Shown: piece after piece, positions 47,663 through 59,855 of the stretch
Numbering within the stretch: position 1 is the stretch's first letter
Layout of the letters: each line of letters begins with the position of its first letter
Source: Norana najaformis
Lineage: Eukaryota > Annelida > Clitellata > Crassiclitellata > Hormogastridae
Direction: 5' to 3'
NCBI GenBank assembly: GCA_964023275.1
Contig: OZ029913.1
Span: 56,230,858-56,294,857, forward strand
DNA: 64,000 bases
Program-made: the position numbers and the translations under genes
Notes under the pieces: model-generated
Databases searched by the model: none
Told to the model about the DNA's origin: nothing
What the model saw: only the letters and a program-made list of their open reading frames with translations

Positions 47663-48362
47663 TGAGGTTTCAGTTTTGAATGGAACACCTGCGAAGCAAC
47701 AGATAGAGACTGGTTCTTCCCTTTTTACTGCCCAGTCGGAGACGGCCGAATTATAGAAAACTGTGACAAAACATAATATATTTAAACTGTACTTTAATAA
47801 AACTAAATATACATAACTCTTATCCCAAACCCTAAAGAGTCCTTTAGTAACCCCCAAAGACTGTCATCTCATGGTAAGCTATCAATTGACTGAACCCGAG
47901 TCTGTCTTCGCCCAGCTGGCGTCTAGAAATCATGCAGTCACATTACCTTCTGCTGCCTTCGCTCAGCCAGCGAGTCTCTCTTGCCCCCGAGCTCAGCCAG
48001 TCAGAATGGCCTCTCGTTATTAGTCCTTCCCCGGCCGAAGATCTCCCTGAGACCCATATGCTGCTGATAGTTTCCATTGTCCGAAGCCTTCCCTCCACAG
48101 CAAATTTTGAGCTATTAAAATATGTTTAATGTTTAAGATTCAAAATCGTGGCCACCAAATTTAGACTTCGCTAAAAAAATATGCTAAAATCGGTAAAAAT
48201 TTAAACAGGAGCGCTATTTATGTTTTAAAAAAATTGTACACTATAAACTTGGGTGGATCCGCGAGTGTTCAGAAGGATCAAGTGGACTTTTAGTCCTTAG
48301 TAGGGTCCGGAGCAACGTCACGGTTAAGGGTGAGAGGGGCGAAGCTCCTATGAAGGGGAAAG
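47663..48362. other. Spacer
   Basis: Nothing recognised. Short frames on both strands are unconvincing. Confidence 0.35.
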
Positions 48363-48443
48363 CATTTACAGCGCCCTTTATCGGCCTCGGCCGGGAAAGG
48401 GCGCTGTAAATGTATTTATAGAGTTCTACAGCACTCTATAAAT
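48363..48443. repeat. Two adjacent perfect hairpins
   Basis: First hairpin: arms 48363-48379 ('catttacagcgcccttt') and 48396-48412, 17/17 bp, with a GC-rich 16-base loop. Second: arms 48414-48424 ('atttatagagt') and 48433-48443, 11/11 bp, with an 8-base loop. A short (tta) run follows. The first resembles the imperfect element at 34259, so it is probably a dispersed repeat. Confidence 0.9.
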
Positions 48444-49210
48444 CTTCTTCTTATTATTATTTTCATAGATAAGGAACAAATTTGTTTTCGGAATTTCAGC
48501 GTATAAATTTATGGACAGGATTGTAAGTCCAAAAGGTTAAAGATGCTTAAACATTTTTGATATTTTAGTCAAAGTGCTGTCAACATAAGGGACTTTAGTG
48601 GTAGATAAGCTATCATTGCCCATGAAATAGTCCGATTCCGACATTCAGAAGACCTTGACGAGTATGGACATGTCTTGGAAGCCAGCATGGAGTGCAGAAA
48701 GCGAGGATGGCTGAAGCGTAGAACATTGTATACGATTAGCCAGGTTTTTAAAATTATTCATTTCTCCGTGGCAGCCAATGCAATTATTTTAGGAACGGTG
48801 ATATATGTTCATATGTTGGAGTTATAGTGATAGTTCTGGCCGATATATTTGAACTCTTTGAGGCTTCATCAAGTTAGTTCCTGAAGTGTCAGCAAGAAAC
48901 GAGTTGCAGTAATCAAACAAACCAAGGCAGAAAAGGGGATGTGGCGCCTAATCCTACGGATATTACGGATATGTTAGTCGGCAGACCTGCATTATAGTTA
49001 ATGTGTTCATTGAGTGACAGGTTCGAACATCACAAATGCAAACAAAATCCGTCATATATAATTTTAAATTAGAACTGATGTGACTGTCTTAAGAAGAAAT
49101 GTCTCAAAATATCGCCTAAGTTGAAAATTGCCACTGGCGTTTCGTAAGAGCGATACAGAGTAGGGTTTAAACAAGTATGGTCAAGCCAATCCCGTGGCAG
49201 GCATTGACAT
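48444..49210. other. Intergenic stretch
   Basis: No gene or repeat recognised. Confidence 0.35.
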
Positions 49211-49290
49211 GAAATGCTAACGTGCTAACGAATTCAATTTCTTAGGATCGGCATATGAGGGTGAATGACCATTCCACTTCTTTTAACTTT
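49211..49290 (-). mobile_element. SINE family 1 fragment
   Basis: 'ttcttaggatcggcatatgagggtgaatgaccattcc' matches the body of family 1 (compare 22815-22850). The head is not visible. Confidence 0.45.
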
Positions 49291-52061
49291 TCTTTTCATC
49301 TAGAATTATTTATCTTTTTATGATTCACCGTCAAACTTTGAAAGATAGGTTACAGAGCGCATAACATGTGAATTAAAGTGATGCCACCGCTAACGATAAA
49401 CAGGCCCCGTGTACAGTAACATTGAAGATTCGTTCATTGCCAGCTGAAGTGCCAAAGAGTAGGAGATGAGCGCCTCTCCTACATTTCGCATGGGACATGG
49501 GAGCTTGACTTTATTTCATCAGCAGTTAATCAAAACATCTGTCCAAAAACTGCATTTCTTGAGGGATCACAGACAAATGACGAGTATTATTGTCCTGAGT
49601 TAAGATAAATGACTAACCGATTAGTCAACGTCAGAAATAGCAATGGAATGCTTATAAAATCATGCTGCTTTTAACCAGAAGAGTACCTTGATTTCTACTG
49701 GTCAAGGCTTACAGCGGATTTAACCAGCTACGAAGCGTGAAAAATAGGTATTACGGGCGTTCGAGTTGGGTACGTTAGGTCTTGCATAAAAATGAGGCGA
49801 CCAATGCAAATTTCAGTTGCATATATTAAAACAGAGTTATACTTGAATTGATTATTTCCGTGAAGATAATAAGATTTATGGAGAATCAACTAATGACTTA
49901 TCGAATATGGTCACCGTGCCGAACATTCAATAAAACAAAATCCGATCGTAAGATGGCGTTTCATTTGCGTTCTATTCATGGACTTCAGCTGCAAGAGTGG
50001 TCAATTGTGCTGAGATAAATTTTTCAATTTTCACGCTTAAATAAATTCTCCAATGCTCACGCGTTCCAAGCTCACGACTACAAGTAGTTCTTTGACAGCA
50101 TTATCATATTGTTCAGGATGACAGCATTCTCATTTCTTGTTTTGAGCAACTTATTCATCGCGGAGTTAGATACAAGAATTTAGTGTCTCATGTTTTACTA
50201 ATCGATTTAAAAGCATAATTAAGAGAAAATGAGAACTAAGCTCACGTTAACCTGGTTCACTTCTCTTGATACTTGTGACGTAGCCCTATATTTTTTTAAT
50301 GCGCACAAATACAAGACGCTTCCGAAATAAAGTTCGCCGCGACTCAAATGCTATATCCAAACCAGTTCTCGGCTTTAAATAGGCAAATAATTATACATTG
50401 CAAAACTGGGCATCTCGAGTCGCCATAATTTTTCGCTTCTCAAACACAGATTATATGCCTTTTGTACCACATAAAACTCTAGTTAAGCAAAGTCAACACT
50501 CAAGCACGTAAGCTCTTCTATGACCAGTAAATCTAAGGAAGAATTACAGTAATATCAAGGGCACACACGTAGGCCTACATAGCCTAGATTAAGGTTGAAT
50601 CTTGTCCTCCACACAAACACTAGCGGTCATAAAAGACTTCACATGATGAAAATCACGTTCGCACTCTTGAAACCATATAAACTGTCGTCTCTCTGTAATA
50701 TGGACCAAAGCTTTCAAGTTCTCAGCCATCTTGTCATTGATTTTTGAATCATCAAAAACTGTATCTGCTGCATCGTTCTTCCAAGAATAAAGTTGCCAAT
50801 TTATTTGAGTGAATATTAGATATGTTGAACGAGGTTGGGAAATCTTACTTCCGATTGCAGCTAGGTTTTAGTGAGTCACTGGTTGATGTTTTGTACATTA
50901 GACAGCGGCGTAACAGATTTTAATAATTATTAATAATAATTATTATGACAGCATGCTTATAGATACGTGGTACACTTGCACATCTAAACCCGTGTTTTTG
51001 ATTTAATTCTGCAGATTTCTGCAAGGCTTTCACTGAGCGTCCTGTTTGCAACGCTGTGCTTTGAAGCAATTGCGTATCAAAGGTTTCAAACACAGATTCC
51101 CAATGGAGACAAGGTTCCAAGCCCGTGAAATACGTCGACCATTTGGTTTGGAGTCGGACACGAGAGCAGTGGAGGGGAGGTCCACGAAGTCCATTCGCAC
51201 TAGACTTCAAGACAAGCAACATCGTAATTTTTCTAGCATCTGAGGTATAGTGGCTTAATAATTTTATGATTGCGATAGCATTGATGTTAAGCAATGCTGA
51301 GCCAGATTAGATCATGCAGTGCATTCTTTCCACGATACTTGCATTCTTTAGCTGCCCTGTCTAGGATTCTAGTTCTAGCGTATCATGTGAATTCAGCAAT
51401 GAAGTTTTGGGTTTATTTTTGGGATCATTCACCATATAGGAAAATGATGGTAGCACTTTCCAACGGCATACAATTGCTTAACGATTTCTTTCCATTTCAA
51501 ATTATTGACACCTGCTAGATCTGGAAGAGGACATCGTTCGAGACGGACTGACAAATGGTCAAGAATAGGGTGACCCAAGCTGTACTTGGACACAAGGAAT
51601 CACTCCTACGTTCAGCACATCCAGGTTTAATTTGCATTTCATTACATTTAATTAACGTTTTCATCTTCGTTGTTCAAACTTTTCTGTCATGAGTGTGAAT
51701 AGTCGTAATGAGTTTTAATTGCCATTTCTTGTTAAAACTATTAATATAAAGGAAAGTGATTTAGAAGGATAAATATCCTTCTTGTGATTTGAGAATACAT
51801 AAACGGTATTATTTGAATTACTTTTTGATTATTATATAGTCATTTGAGTTTCATGGACATTACAGCCCGGCTGTCACGAATTCGTTCAATCATGTAGTTT
51901 CACTGGCAGAAACATTTCAGTTTCAAGTCCTATCATAAATTGATCGATTGACTGGTGGTGGTACGGATGCCAGGCTCGCAGGTGGTAGGTTATTTTAGAC
52001 AGGTGTACCTAACAACAGCTCTTCTTTCTCTGATATTCATTATTCATTATTATCTTCTTTT
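49291..52061. other. Long intergenic stretch without recognised features
   Basis: About 2.8 kb of AT-leaning sequence. The longest frame is 124 codons (51294-50920, minus) and has no recognisable domain. A short (tta)n run lies at 50922-50943. I see no gene, RNA or mobile element. Confidence 0.4.
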
Positions 52062-52219
52062 TTCACACTTACACCAGGGCTTCTATTTTCCACTTACTAA
52101 TGTAATGTATTGTAACAAGCATTTACATAGCGCCTTTCAAGCATCTCTCAAAAGCATCTCTAATTATTATTGAATCGCATCAAATTCGTTATCAAAGCAA
52201 CAGGATGCTTTAAATCACA
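52062..52219. repeat. Dispersed repeat R5
   Basis: Paralogue of 40405-40556. Only the part from 52123 on is present in the second duplicate at 59162. Confidence 0.8.
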
Positions 52220-52315
52220 ACAACAACAACAACAAAAATAACAACAACAATAACAATAACAACGAAAAGAACTGGAATAAGAACTAGAACAAGAGAAATA
52301 CCTTCAGTGAAACCC

Positions 52316-52565
52316 CGCAGGCAGTTAGGAGAATAAAGCTATAATGAGTTCGTTTTCTAAGCCTCAGCATATCAAGCCGAATAGCCATTCCTGCCCCCAT
52401 AAAATAATCTTCCTAATGACAATGTACGGCTGACGTACTCTTTTATAACTGCAGGGTACAAGAGGAATTCTCGAAATCTATACATTTATTCCATGAAGGG
52501 ATTTTGAACTCCCGACCTCTCACTTGACGTTCCAGCATCCTTATCTCTAGCCTATCGGGCGCCCG
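52316..52565 (-). mobile_element. SINE family 1, duplicate copy 1
   Basis: Nearly identical to 42000-42254, with a few substitutions and a short deletion in the 'cctgccc' region. Identical to 59355-59604. Confidence 0.75.
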
Positions 52566-52602
52566 TAGGAGAAGCAAACTCGCTACGAATCATTTCTATC
52601 AT

Positions 52603-52816
52603 GGGACATGGCAGCCGACTGGATAACGCAGAGTACGGATTCGAGTCTCAGCTATAAACGCAGGATTTCTCAGTGGCTGGTGCTTTTGGAACAAGTAAAA
52701 TCACTGTGTAGGGACATTGAACAAGTCTTCCACTCACAATCGTTCAACGTCATAGACTGATGCTTTATCAATATATAGTGGCGCTTAAGAAATGCAGAAA
52801 TAATAATTTCCGTGCC
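52603..52816 (+). mobile_element. SINE family 2, duplicate copy 1
   Basis: Nearly identical to 42282-42494 and identical to 59642-59855. It is head-to-head with the family-1 element. Confidence 0.7.
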
Positions 52817-53879
52817 ATTTGTAAATGCGTTTTTGTACTTTTCTTTGTAGGCTGCATCATCTAACATCATAGAAAAAGTGTACATTATCGCTTACAAAGT
52901 ATATATACATAAGATTTATATACAGTAATCTAGTGATTTGCATGGCGCCGTTATACATACATACAAACATACATACACACTTGCCTACTTACTTAATTAC
53001 TTATTTACGTACAATAGACTATAAGGTAGAAAGTATTTCTTATGAATTAAAATTAGGTATGCTTGATGGTAACGCTACTATGTTGAACCTACTCAAAGCT
53101 GTTTGAGGCGGGCATTGGAAAGTGGACTTCAATAGGACAAACATGATAAGAGGGTAAGTTTCGGAGGGCAGGTCAATCATGGCAAACGACCTGTGTTAGG
53201 CTGTACAGGTGTTGCAAAGTGGAGCAACTATGCCACCCTTATCACAAGATTAACTGCAGAATCGAGGTCGGATTTAAGAATTGAAGTTTGGGGGAAACGT
53301 GTCAGGGTGTGAAGAAAGTTAGACTGCATAACTATTAATTTTACAGAAGCAATTTTAATTACCATTATCACCTATGGCCTGCTCTCTTTCAGCTCTCTGT
53401 ATTTTTAGTGGATTTAGTTAATTGGACTCCCCGAAATCTACATTCACTATTGCTGTGTATGATGATGATTATTATTATTATAAAACAAATCTATTGTTAC
53501 GTCACTTCAATTATGAAACAAATCTAGTGTTGCTGGAGCAACTAGAGCTGCTGTGGCGTCCAGGCTGGCAAACTGGAAACAGGTCGACTAGCCGCACCAC
53601 CGATTCTCGTGATCTTGTCTTTAAGCGCCGTGGTGAAGAAGCAACCCTGAGTTAGCGGTCGCGTAAGTGTAGAGCGTTCTGTGGGCGTTTCTTCGATGGA
53701 GCGCGAGAACTTCCGGTGCGGATCGGACGAACATCCAGCACCATCAACTCCCTCCTCTTCATCGTCGACGTCGTCTGCTTCGAAGGCGCCTGCGTCGTGG
53801 GCTTCACTGACCCGAGCGTCGAAGTCTCCTCGATCTCGATCCGCCGCCTGACCTTCGACAGGCGGTGTGGCAACCGTTG
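52817..53879. other. Left flank of the 57-bp minisatellite, copy 1
   Basis: Contains 'catacatacaaacatacatac' (52955), the segment paralogous to 43440-43672, and a CG-rich part (53540-53879). Read on the minus strand this part continues the array frame into about 110 unique codons with an acidic patch ('EADDVDDEEEGVDGAG') ending at a stop at 53542. No ATG begins that frame, so it is not called a gene. Confidence 0.5.
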
Positions 53880-56075
53880 ATCGCCGAACGAAGCGCGCTA
53901 CCGAATAGACCAGAAAGCTCGAAGCCGCAATCGCTGGATCGCCGACGAGGCGCGCTACCGAAGAGACGAGAAACCTCGAAGCCGCAATTGTTGTGTCGCC
54001 GACGAGGCGCGCTACCGAAGAGACGAGAAACCTAGAAGCCGCAATCGCTGCATCGCCGACGAGGCGCGCTACCGAAAAGACTAAAAAGCTCGAAGCCGCA
54101 ATCGTCGGATCGCCGACGAAGCGCGCTACCGAATAGACCAGAAAGCTCGAAACCGCAATCGTTGGATCGCCGACGAAGCTCACTACCGAATACACCAAAG
54201 GACTCGAAGCCGCAATCGTTGGATCGCCGATGAAGCGCGCTACCGAATAGACCAGAAAGCTCGAAGCCGCAATCGTTGGATCGCCGACGAAGCGCGCTAC
54301 CGAATAGACCAAAGGACTCGAAGCCGCAATCGTTGGATCGCTGATAAAGCGCGCTACCGATTAGACCAGAAAGCTCGAAACCGCAATCGTTGGATCGCCG
54401 AGGAAGCGCGCTACCGAATAGACCAGAAAGCTCGAAGCCGCAATCGTTGGATCGCCGACGATGCGCGCTACCGAATAGACCAGAAAGCTCGAAGCCGCAA
54501 TCGTTGGATCGCCGATATAGCGCGCTACGGAATACACCAAAGGACTCGAAGCCGCAATCGTTGGATCGCCGATGAAGCGCGCTACCGAATAGACCAGAAA
54601 ACTCGAAGCCGCAATCGTTGGATCGCCGATAAAGCGCGCTACCGCATAGACCAGAAAGCTCGAAGCCGCAATCGTTGGATCGCCGATGAAGCGCGCTACC
54701 GAATAGACCAAAGGACTCGAAGCCGCAATCGTTGGATCGCCGATAAAACGCGCTACCGAATAGACCAGAAAGCTCGAAGCCGCAATCGTTGGATCGCCGA
54801 TGAAGCGCCCTACCGAATAGACCAGAAAGCTCGAAGCCGCAATCGTTGGATCGCCGACGAAGCGCGCTACCGAAGAGACCAAAGGACTCGAAGCCGCAAT
54901 CGTTGGATCGCCGATAAAGCGCGCTACCGAATAGACCAAAGGACTCGAAGCCGCAATCGTTGGATCGCCAACGATGCGCGCTACCGATTAGACCAGAAAG
55001 CTCGAAACCGCAATCGTTGGATCGCCGAGGAAGCGCGCTACCGAATAGACCAGAAAGCTCGAAGCCGCAATCGTTGGATCGCCGACGAAGCGCGCTACCG
55101 AATAGACCAGAAAGCTCGAAGCCGCAATCGTTGGATCGCCGATATAGCGCGCTACGGAATACACCAAAGGACTCGAAGCCGCAATCGTTGGATCGCCGAT
55201 GAAGCGTGCTACCGAATAGACCAGAAAACTCGAAGCCGCAATCGTTGGATCGCCGATAAAGCGCGCTACCGCATAGACCAGAAAGCTCGAAGCCGCAATC
55301 GTTGGATCGCCGATGAAGCGCGCTACCGAATAGACCAAAGGACTCGAAGCCGCAATCGTTGGATCGCCGATAAAGCGCGCTACCGAATAGACCAAAGGAC
55401 TCGAAGCCGCAATCGTTGGATCGCCGACGAAGCGCCCTACCGAATAGACCAGAAAGCTCGAAGCCGCAATCGTTGGATCGCCGACGAAGCGCGCTACCGA
55501 AGAGACCAAAGGACTCGAAGCCGCAATCGTTGGATCGCCGATAAAGCGCGCTACCGAATAGACCAAAGGAGTCGAAACCGCAATCGTTGGATCGCCGATG
55601 AAGCGCGCTACCGAATAGACCCGAAAGCTCGAAGCCGCAATCGTTGGATCGCCGATAAAGCGCGCTACCGAATAGACCAAAGGACTCGAAGCCGCAATCG
55701 TTGGATCGCCGATGAAGCGCGCTACCGAATACACCAAAGGACTCGAAGCCGCAATCGTTGGATCGCCGATAAAGCGCGCTACCGAATAGACCAAAGGACT
55801 CGAAACCGCAATCGTTGGATCGCCGATGAAGCGCGCTACCGAATAGACCCGAAAGCTCGAAACCGCAATCGTTGGATCGCCGATAAAGCGCGCTACCGAA
55901 TACACCAAAGGACTCGAAGCCGCAATCGTTGGATCGGCGATAAAGCGCGCTACCGAATAGACCAAAGGACTCGAAGCCGCAATCGTTGGATCGCCGACGA
56001 GGCGCGCTACCGAGCAGACGAAAAGGCTCGAAGCCGCAATCTTTGGGTCGCCGACGAAGCGCTCTACCGTACTGA
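53880..56075. repeat. 57-bp minisatellite, about 38 units, copy 1
   Basis: Units of 57 bp (19 codons) of the form 'cgaatagaccagaaagctcg' + 'aagccgcaatcgttggatcg' + 'ccgacgaagcgcgctac'. 38 whole periods fit exactly between the 'tac' at 53899 and that at 56065, with no indel. Main variants are agaaagct/aaaggact and gacgaa/gatgaa/gataaa/gatata. The minus frame reads 'VYSVARFIGDPTIAASSPL' per unit and is broken only by two Tyr-to-TAA changes (near 54361 and 54988). A plus frame reads 'IDQKARSRNRWIADEARYR' and is open 54085-56133. None has an ATG at its start. A higher-order period of 11 units (627 bp) and another of 4 units (228 bp) are visible. Confidence 0.97.
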
Positions 56076-57035
56076 CCAAAGGCTCAGATCAGCATTCGAA
56101 CGGTTGGACCACAGGCTGGGACCCGCAATGGGATAACCGTGTTTTACTTGTACCATATTGAACGCAACACGTGGTACTTTTGGGAAGCGCAATCATTTGC
56201 TGACAAATAACGCAGTTAATTTATCTCTTACCTTCGTGAAAATGTTTAAATTATGCTATTTCTGTTAGAAAATTCTTTTTCTCCCTCAAGTTTTCTTTTC
56301 TTACACTCTGGTCATTTTGGGGTTTATTATTGCCCGAATGAATTTCCGATCAAGATGGCGGTCACCGGAATGACCATCGAGCTGTATTATTAGAAAAATT
56401 TAGTAAGTAAGATAAACGTCGAACTTTATTATTAGAAGAAAAAAGTAAGTACCAATTTTCATTGACAGATATTTCAGAAATTCCGATGACCATCGCAGAA
56501 CCCATAATATGCCTTCTCGAGCAGCGTGTTTTAGACCACTGCTCTATGGGAAGAATTTTTAAAAATTATTTTATCAGCAGTAATCTAACAAAAGTCGTAC
56601 CACAAGTGGGGGCGCCAACGGCACTGCAATTAAAGAATATTTAGTTTACTTGAAACCACCATTATGTCGGCACGTGGTGTAAAGCAAATCGCGATTTTGT
56701 GACTTTCAACTTATCAAAACAGTTCTGGAATAATAAGCTTGTTGAAATCGCCATAAAACGACATCTTTGTTGACCTAATCGTTATTTCTTGCTATTCTTC
56801 TGAGTTTAATAATACATGGGATTTCCGGCCCTGCATAGATTTTTCACGTGACTATGTATTTCATAATGGCGGACACGTTTTGTAGCGCTAATCTTGATAT
56901 TAATACGGCTGTGTACAGTTGGCCTATGCTTGTTCGATCGTAGAATATAAAAATTCCGGAAATATGAAATGGATTACAGTTTCCTTGATGCCTCAAAATG
57001 GGTTAAATATTTTTGTAGTACACCTTTATAATAAG
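56076..57035. other. Right flank of the minisatellite, copy 1
   Basis: No gene. A 60-codon frame at 56462 is duplicated with the block but shows nothing recognisable. Similar words 'tattattagaa' recur at 56386 and 56431. Confidence 0.4.
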
Positions 57036-57038
57036 AAC

Positions 57039-57098
<60 letters not shown>

Positions 57099-57202
57099 CA
57101 GAGACAGAGACAGAGACAGAGACAGACAGAGAGAGAAAGAGAGAGACAGAGAGAGACAGAGAGAGACAGAGAGAGAGAGACAGAGAGAGACAGAGAGAGT
57201 GA
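57036..57202. repeat. (GA)n/(GACA)n microsatellite
   Basis: gagaga followed by about nine 'cagaga' units and mixed gagacaga. The Arg/Glu/Gln frame is an artefact. Confidence 0.96.
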
Positions 57203-58835
57203 ATATTACTGATATTTCTTATAGGTGATTCCCTTCAGACAGATATCACAGAGGGAAGAATTGAGTGAAAGAAATGAAGAAACAAATGCCTAGCCAAATG
57301 CTGCTAGACTGGATGATGGTAGATGATGGTAAATCTCTGAAACGGTTCTCCGAAGGAGGAGGCCCAACAATGAAATCAGGATTGGCGCAATGAGGTTCGA
57401 ACCTGCCCTGATGCGGAGAACTTGAAGAAGACCTAAAACAAAAGTCATCTTTAAAATTGCTTTCTAATGGTTTTTAAACTTGTTGGTAGCTCGTCTAAAC
57501 TTAATTCTAAGGTCTCCTAATGTGAAAACGGGTCTGTGATGTTCCTATTTTGACTAATTTAGAATATTCTGGTATAGCCTTAGCGGCTGGCTTTGTGGAA
57601 ACTGGGGAAAAGATTTTATGGGGAAATGCACATTTTTTTCCTTAGCGACTGTATGGCCTCGACCCTGCTCATTTTTCAATGAATTTATCTGATAAAATCG
57701 TTCACCACCGCTGCCCGTTTGAATGGGCCCCACGCTAAGCCTACGAACCGTACTTGCCTGAGATTAAAATCTCTGAAATAATCTCTCACCTTTAGCTCGT
57801 GATATTTGACATAAATATCGTGGCACGACTTGACTCAATATGTTGTTGACATTAATAACTTCATTTTATAATTTAACCTTAATAGCAAATATACGAAGTC
57901 GCTTTTAATTAGCAAAGTCTATTACAATACGAAAAGGTAATTATCCTCTATAGATAATTTTGTGAATTAATATTCCAACAACAGCCCAAACGCCGAACTG
58001 GATAGGACAAAGCATGGCCTGTTTAATTCTTTATGCGACAACGCAAGTTACCATTTCTTTGTTCGAAGATATAGTATTTCCGCCGAATTGTAAATTATTG
58101 AAGCTATCTGTGACTCCCGAAGCATGTAATCAGCTATAAACAGATCATAATTTCAGGATTCTAAACCAATGTTCAAAAATTGTAGAAGATAAACTAGTCT
58201 GTCGTACTATTTTTATGTGATTCTGACGACTGTTGTTGACAGGCTTCTAATTATAGAAGGAATTACAAGAACAGTCTACTTAATATTCATAATTATGAGA
58301 TGAAGATTTTGCGATTGGTCGACACGACTTAATGAGGTCTTTCATTCACGATTGACCAATGGAGGGTTCTGTGGGACTGAAGGATCTTTCGTCTGTAGTA
58401 GAAACTTTATACAGCAATTTGCAGGTTGTGTTGTTTAACTGCCAACTGCCAAATTCACATGAGCGTCGAACCTGAGTCCCAGTGCAAACAGACAATTCAG
58501 ACATAATCAAATGCAATATTAACCTGGCGCTGATTCGTTCTTGAGTTCTGTCGAGCTTAAGAAGTCGACGATTACTATTAGAGGCGCTAAATAAATTGCT
58601 TAATATGGCTGTCGGTCGCAAGAAGGCCAAAGCCTTTTCGAATATCAGTTCCGTCGTACAGCACGAGCGGAAGTGATATTACTTCCGCTGCCGCCGACTT
58701 TTATCAGTAACGACTCTTGCTTTAAAGGACAGAGGAACCCCCAGCAAAATAGAGACAATTGCATCTCGTCGCATTCGTTTTAGGATTATGATTAATCTTA
58801 GGATAAGGACTTTGATTACGGTCGTTGTTTCAGTC
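57203..58835. other. Spacer between the two duplicate copies
   Basis: A B-box-like 'gaggttcgaacctgcc' (57389) suggests a decayed SINE. A 94-codon minus frame at 58630-58346 has no recognisable domain. No gene supported. Confidence 0.4.
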
Positions 58836-59082
58836 GTTGTTATTATTACTATTACTATTATTATTATTATTATTATTTTTTATGCCCCGAGGTATTTATG
58901 ATCCCTCAGGGAGCTGAAAAATTATCAGGATGAAAATAATAATAGTCTATAATAATAATAATATTATTATTATTAATATTATTATCATCGTATTATTATT
59001 ATTATTATTAATTAGTATATGTTAATATTGTTACGTCACTTCAACTATGAAACAAATCTATTGTTGAAAACAATATTAGTTT

Positions 59083-59116
<34 letters not shown>

Positions 59117-59161
59117 CGTCGTATTATTATTATTATTATTATTAATTAGTATATGTTAATA
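58836..59161. repeat. (TTA)n block with a duplicated segment at the duplication junction
   Basis: Two similar stretches, each ending 'taattagtatatgttaatatt' (ending 59030 and 59163), enclose a copy of 'gttacgtcacttcaactatg' + 'aaacaaatctattgttg', which is otherwise found inside the duplicated block at 53497. The junction with copy 2 lies at the end of the second stretch. Confidence 0.85.
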
Positions 59162-59354
59162 TTACATAGCGCCTTTCAAGCATCTCTCAAAAGCATCTCT
59201 AATTATTATTGAATCGCATCAAATTCGTTATCAAAGCAACAGGATGCTTTAAATCACAACAACAACAACAACAAAAATAACAACAACAATAACAATAACA
59301 ACGAAAAGAACTGGAATAAGAACTAGAACAAGAGAAATACCTTCAGTGAAACCC

Positions 59355-59604
59355 CGCAGGCAGTTAGGAGAATAAAGCTATAATGAGTTCGTTTTCTAAG
59401 CCTCAGCATATCAAGCCGAATAGCCATTCCTGCCCCCATAAAATAATCTTCCTAATGACAATGTACGGCTGACGTACTCTTTTATAACTGCAGGGTACAA
59501 GAGGAATTCTCGAAATCTATACATTTATTCCATGAAGGGATTTTGAACTCCCGACCTCTCACTTGACGTTCCAGCATCCTTATCTCTAGCCTATCGGGCG
59601 CCCG
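59355..59604 (-). mobile_element. SINE family 1, duplicate copy 2
   Basis: Same as 52316-52565. Confidence 0.75.
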
Positions 59605-59641
59605 TAGGAGAAGCAAACTCGCTACGAATCATTTCTATCAT

Positions 59642-59855
59642 GGGACATGGCAGCCGACTGGATAACGCAGAGTACGGATTCGAGTCTCAGCTATAAACGC
59701 AGGATTTCTCAGTGGCTGGTGCTTTTGGAACAAGTAAAATCACTGTGTAGGGACATTGAACAAGTCTTCCACTCACAATCGTTCAACGTCATAGACTGAT
59801 GCTTTATCAATATATAGTGGCGCTTAAGAAATGCAGAAATAATAATTTCCGTGCC
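59642..59855 (+). mobile_element. SINE family 2, duplicate copy 2
   Basis: Same as 52603-52816. Confidence 0.7.

Larger units (their letters stand above)
52123..56961. repeat. Duplicated block, copy 1 (offset 7,039 bp)
   Basis: The sequence from 'ttacatagcgcctttcaagc' (52123) onward is repeated from 59162 to the end of the window. No difference was seen in the parts compared, including the whole 57-bp array order and all translated frames. The left edge is sharp: 52122 is t and 59161 is a. The block holds R5, an aac microsatellite, SINE families 1 and 2, a 57-bp minisatellite and about 850 bp of other sequence. Confidence 0.95.

Noticed and set aside
53542..56079. A large repeat-protein gene on the minus strand
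   Set aside because: No ATG at the start of the frame, two in-frame stops copied with the repeat, and another strand is equally open; kept as a minisatellite and reported as a finding.
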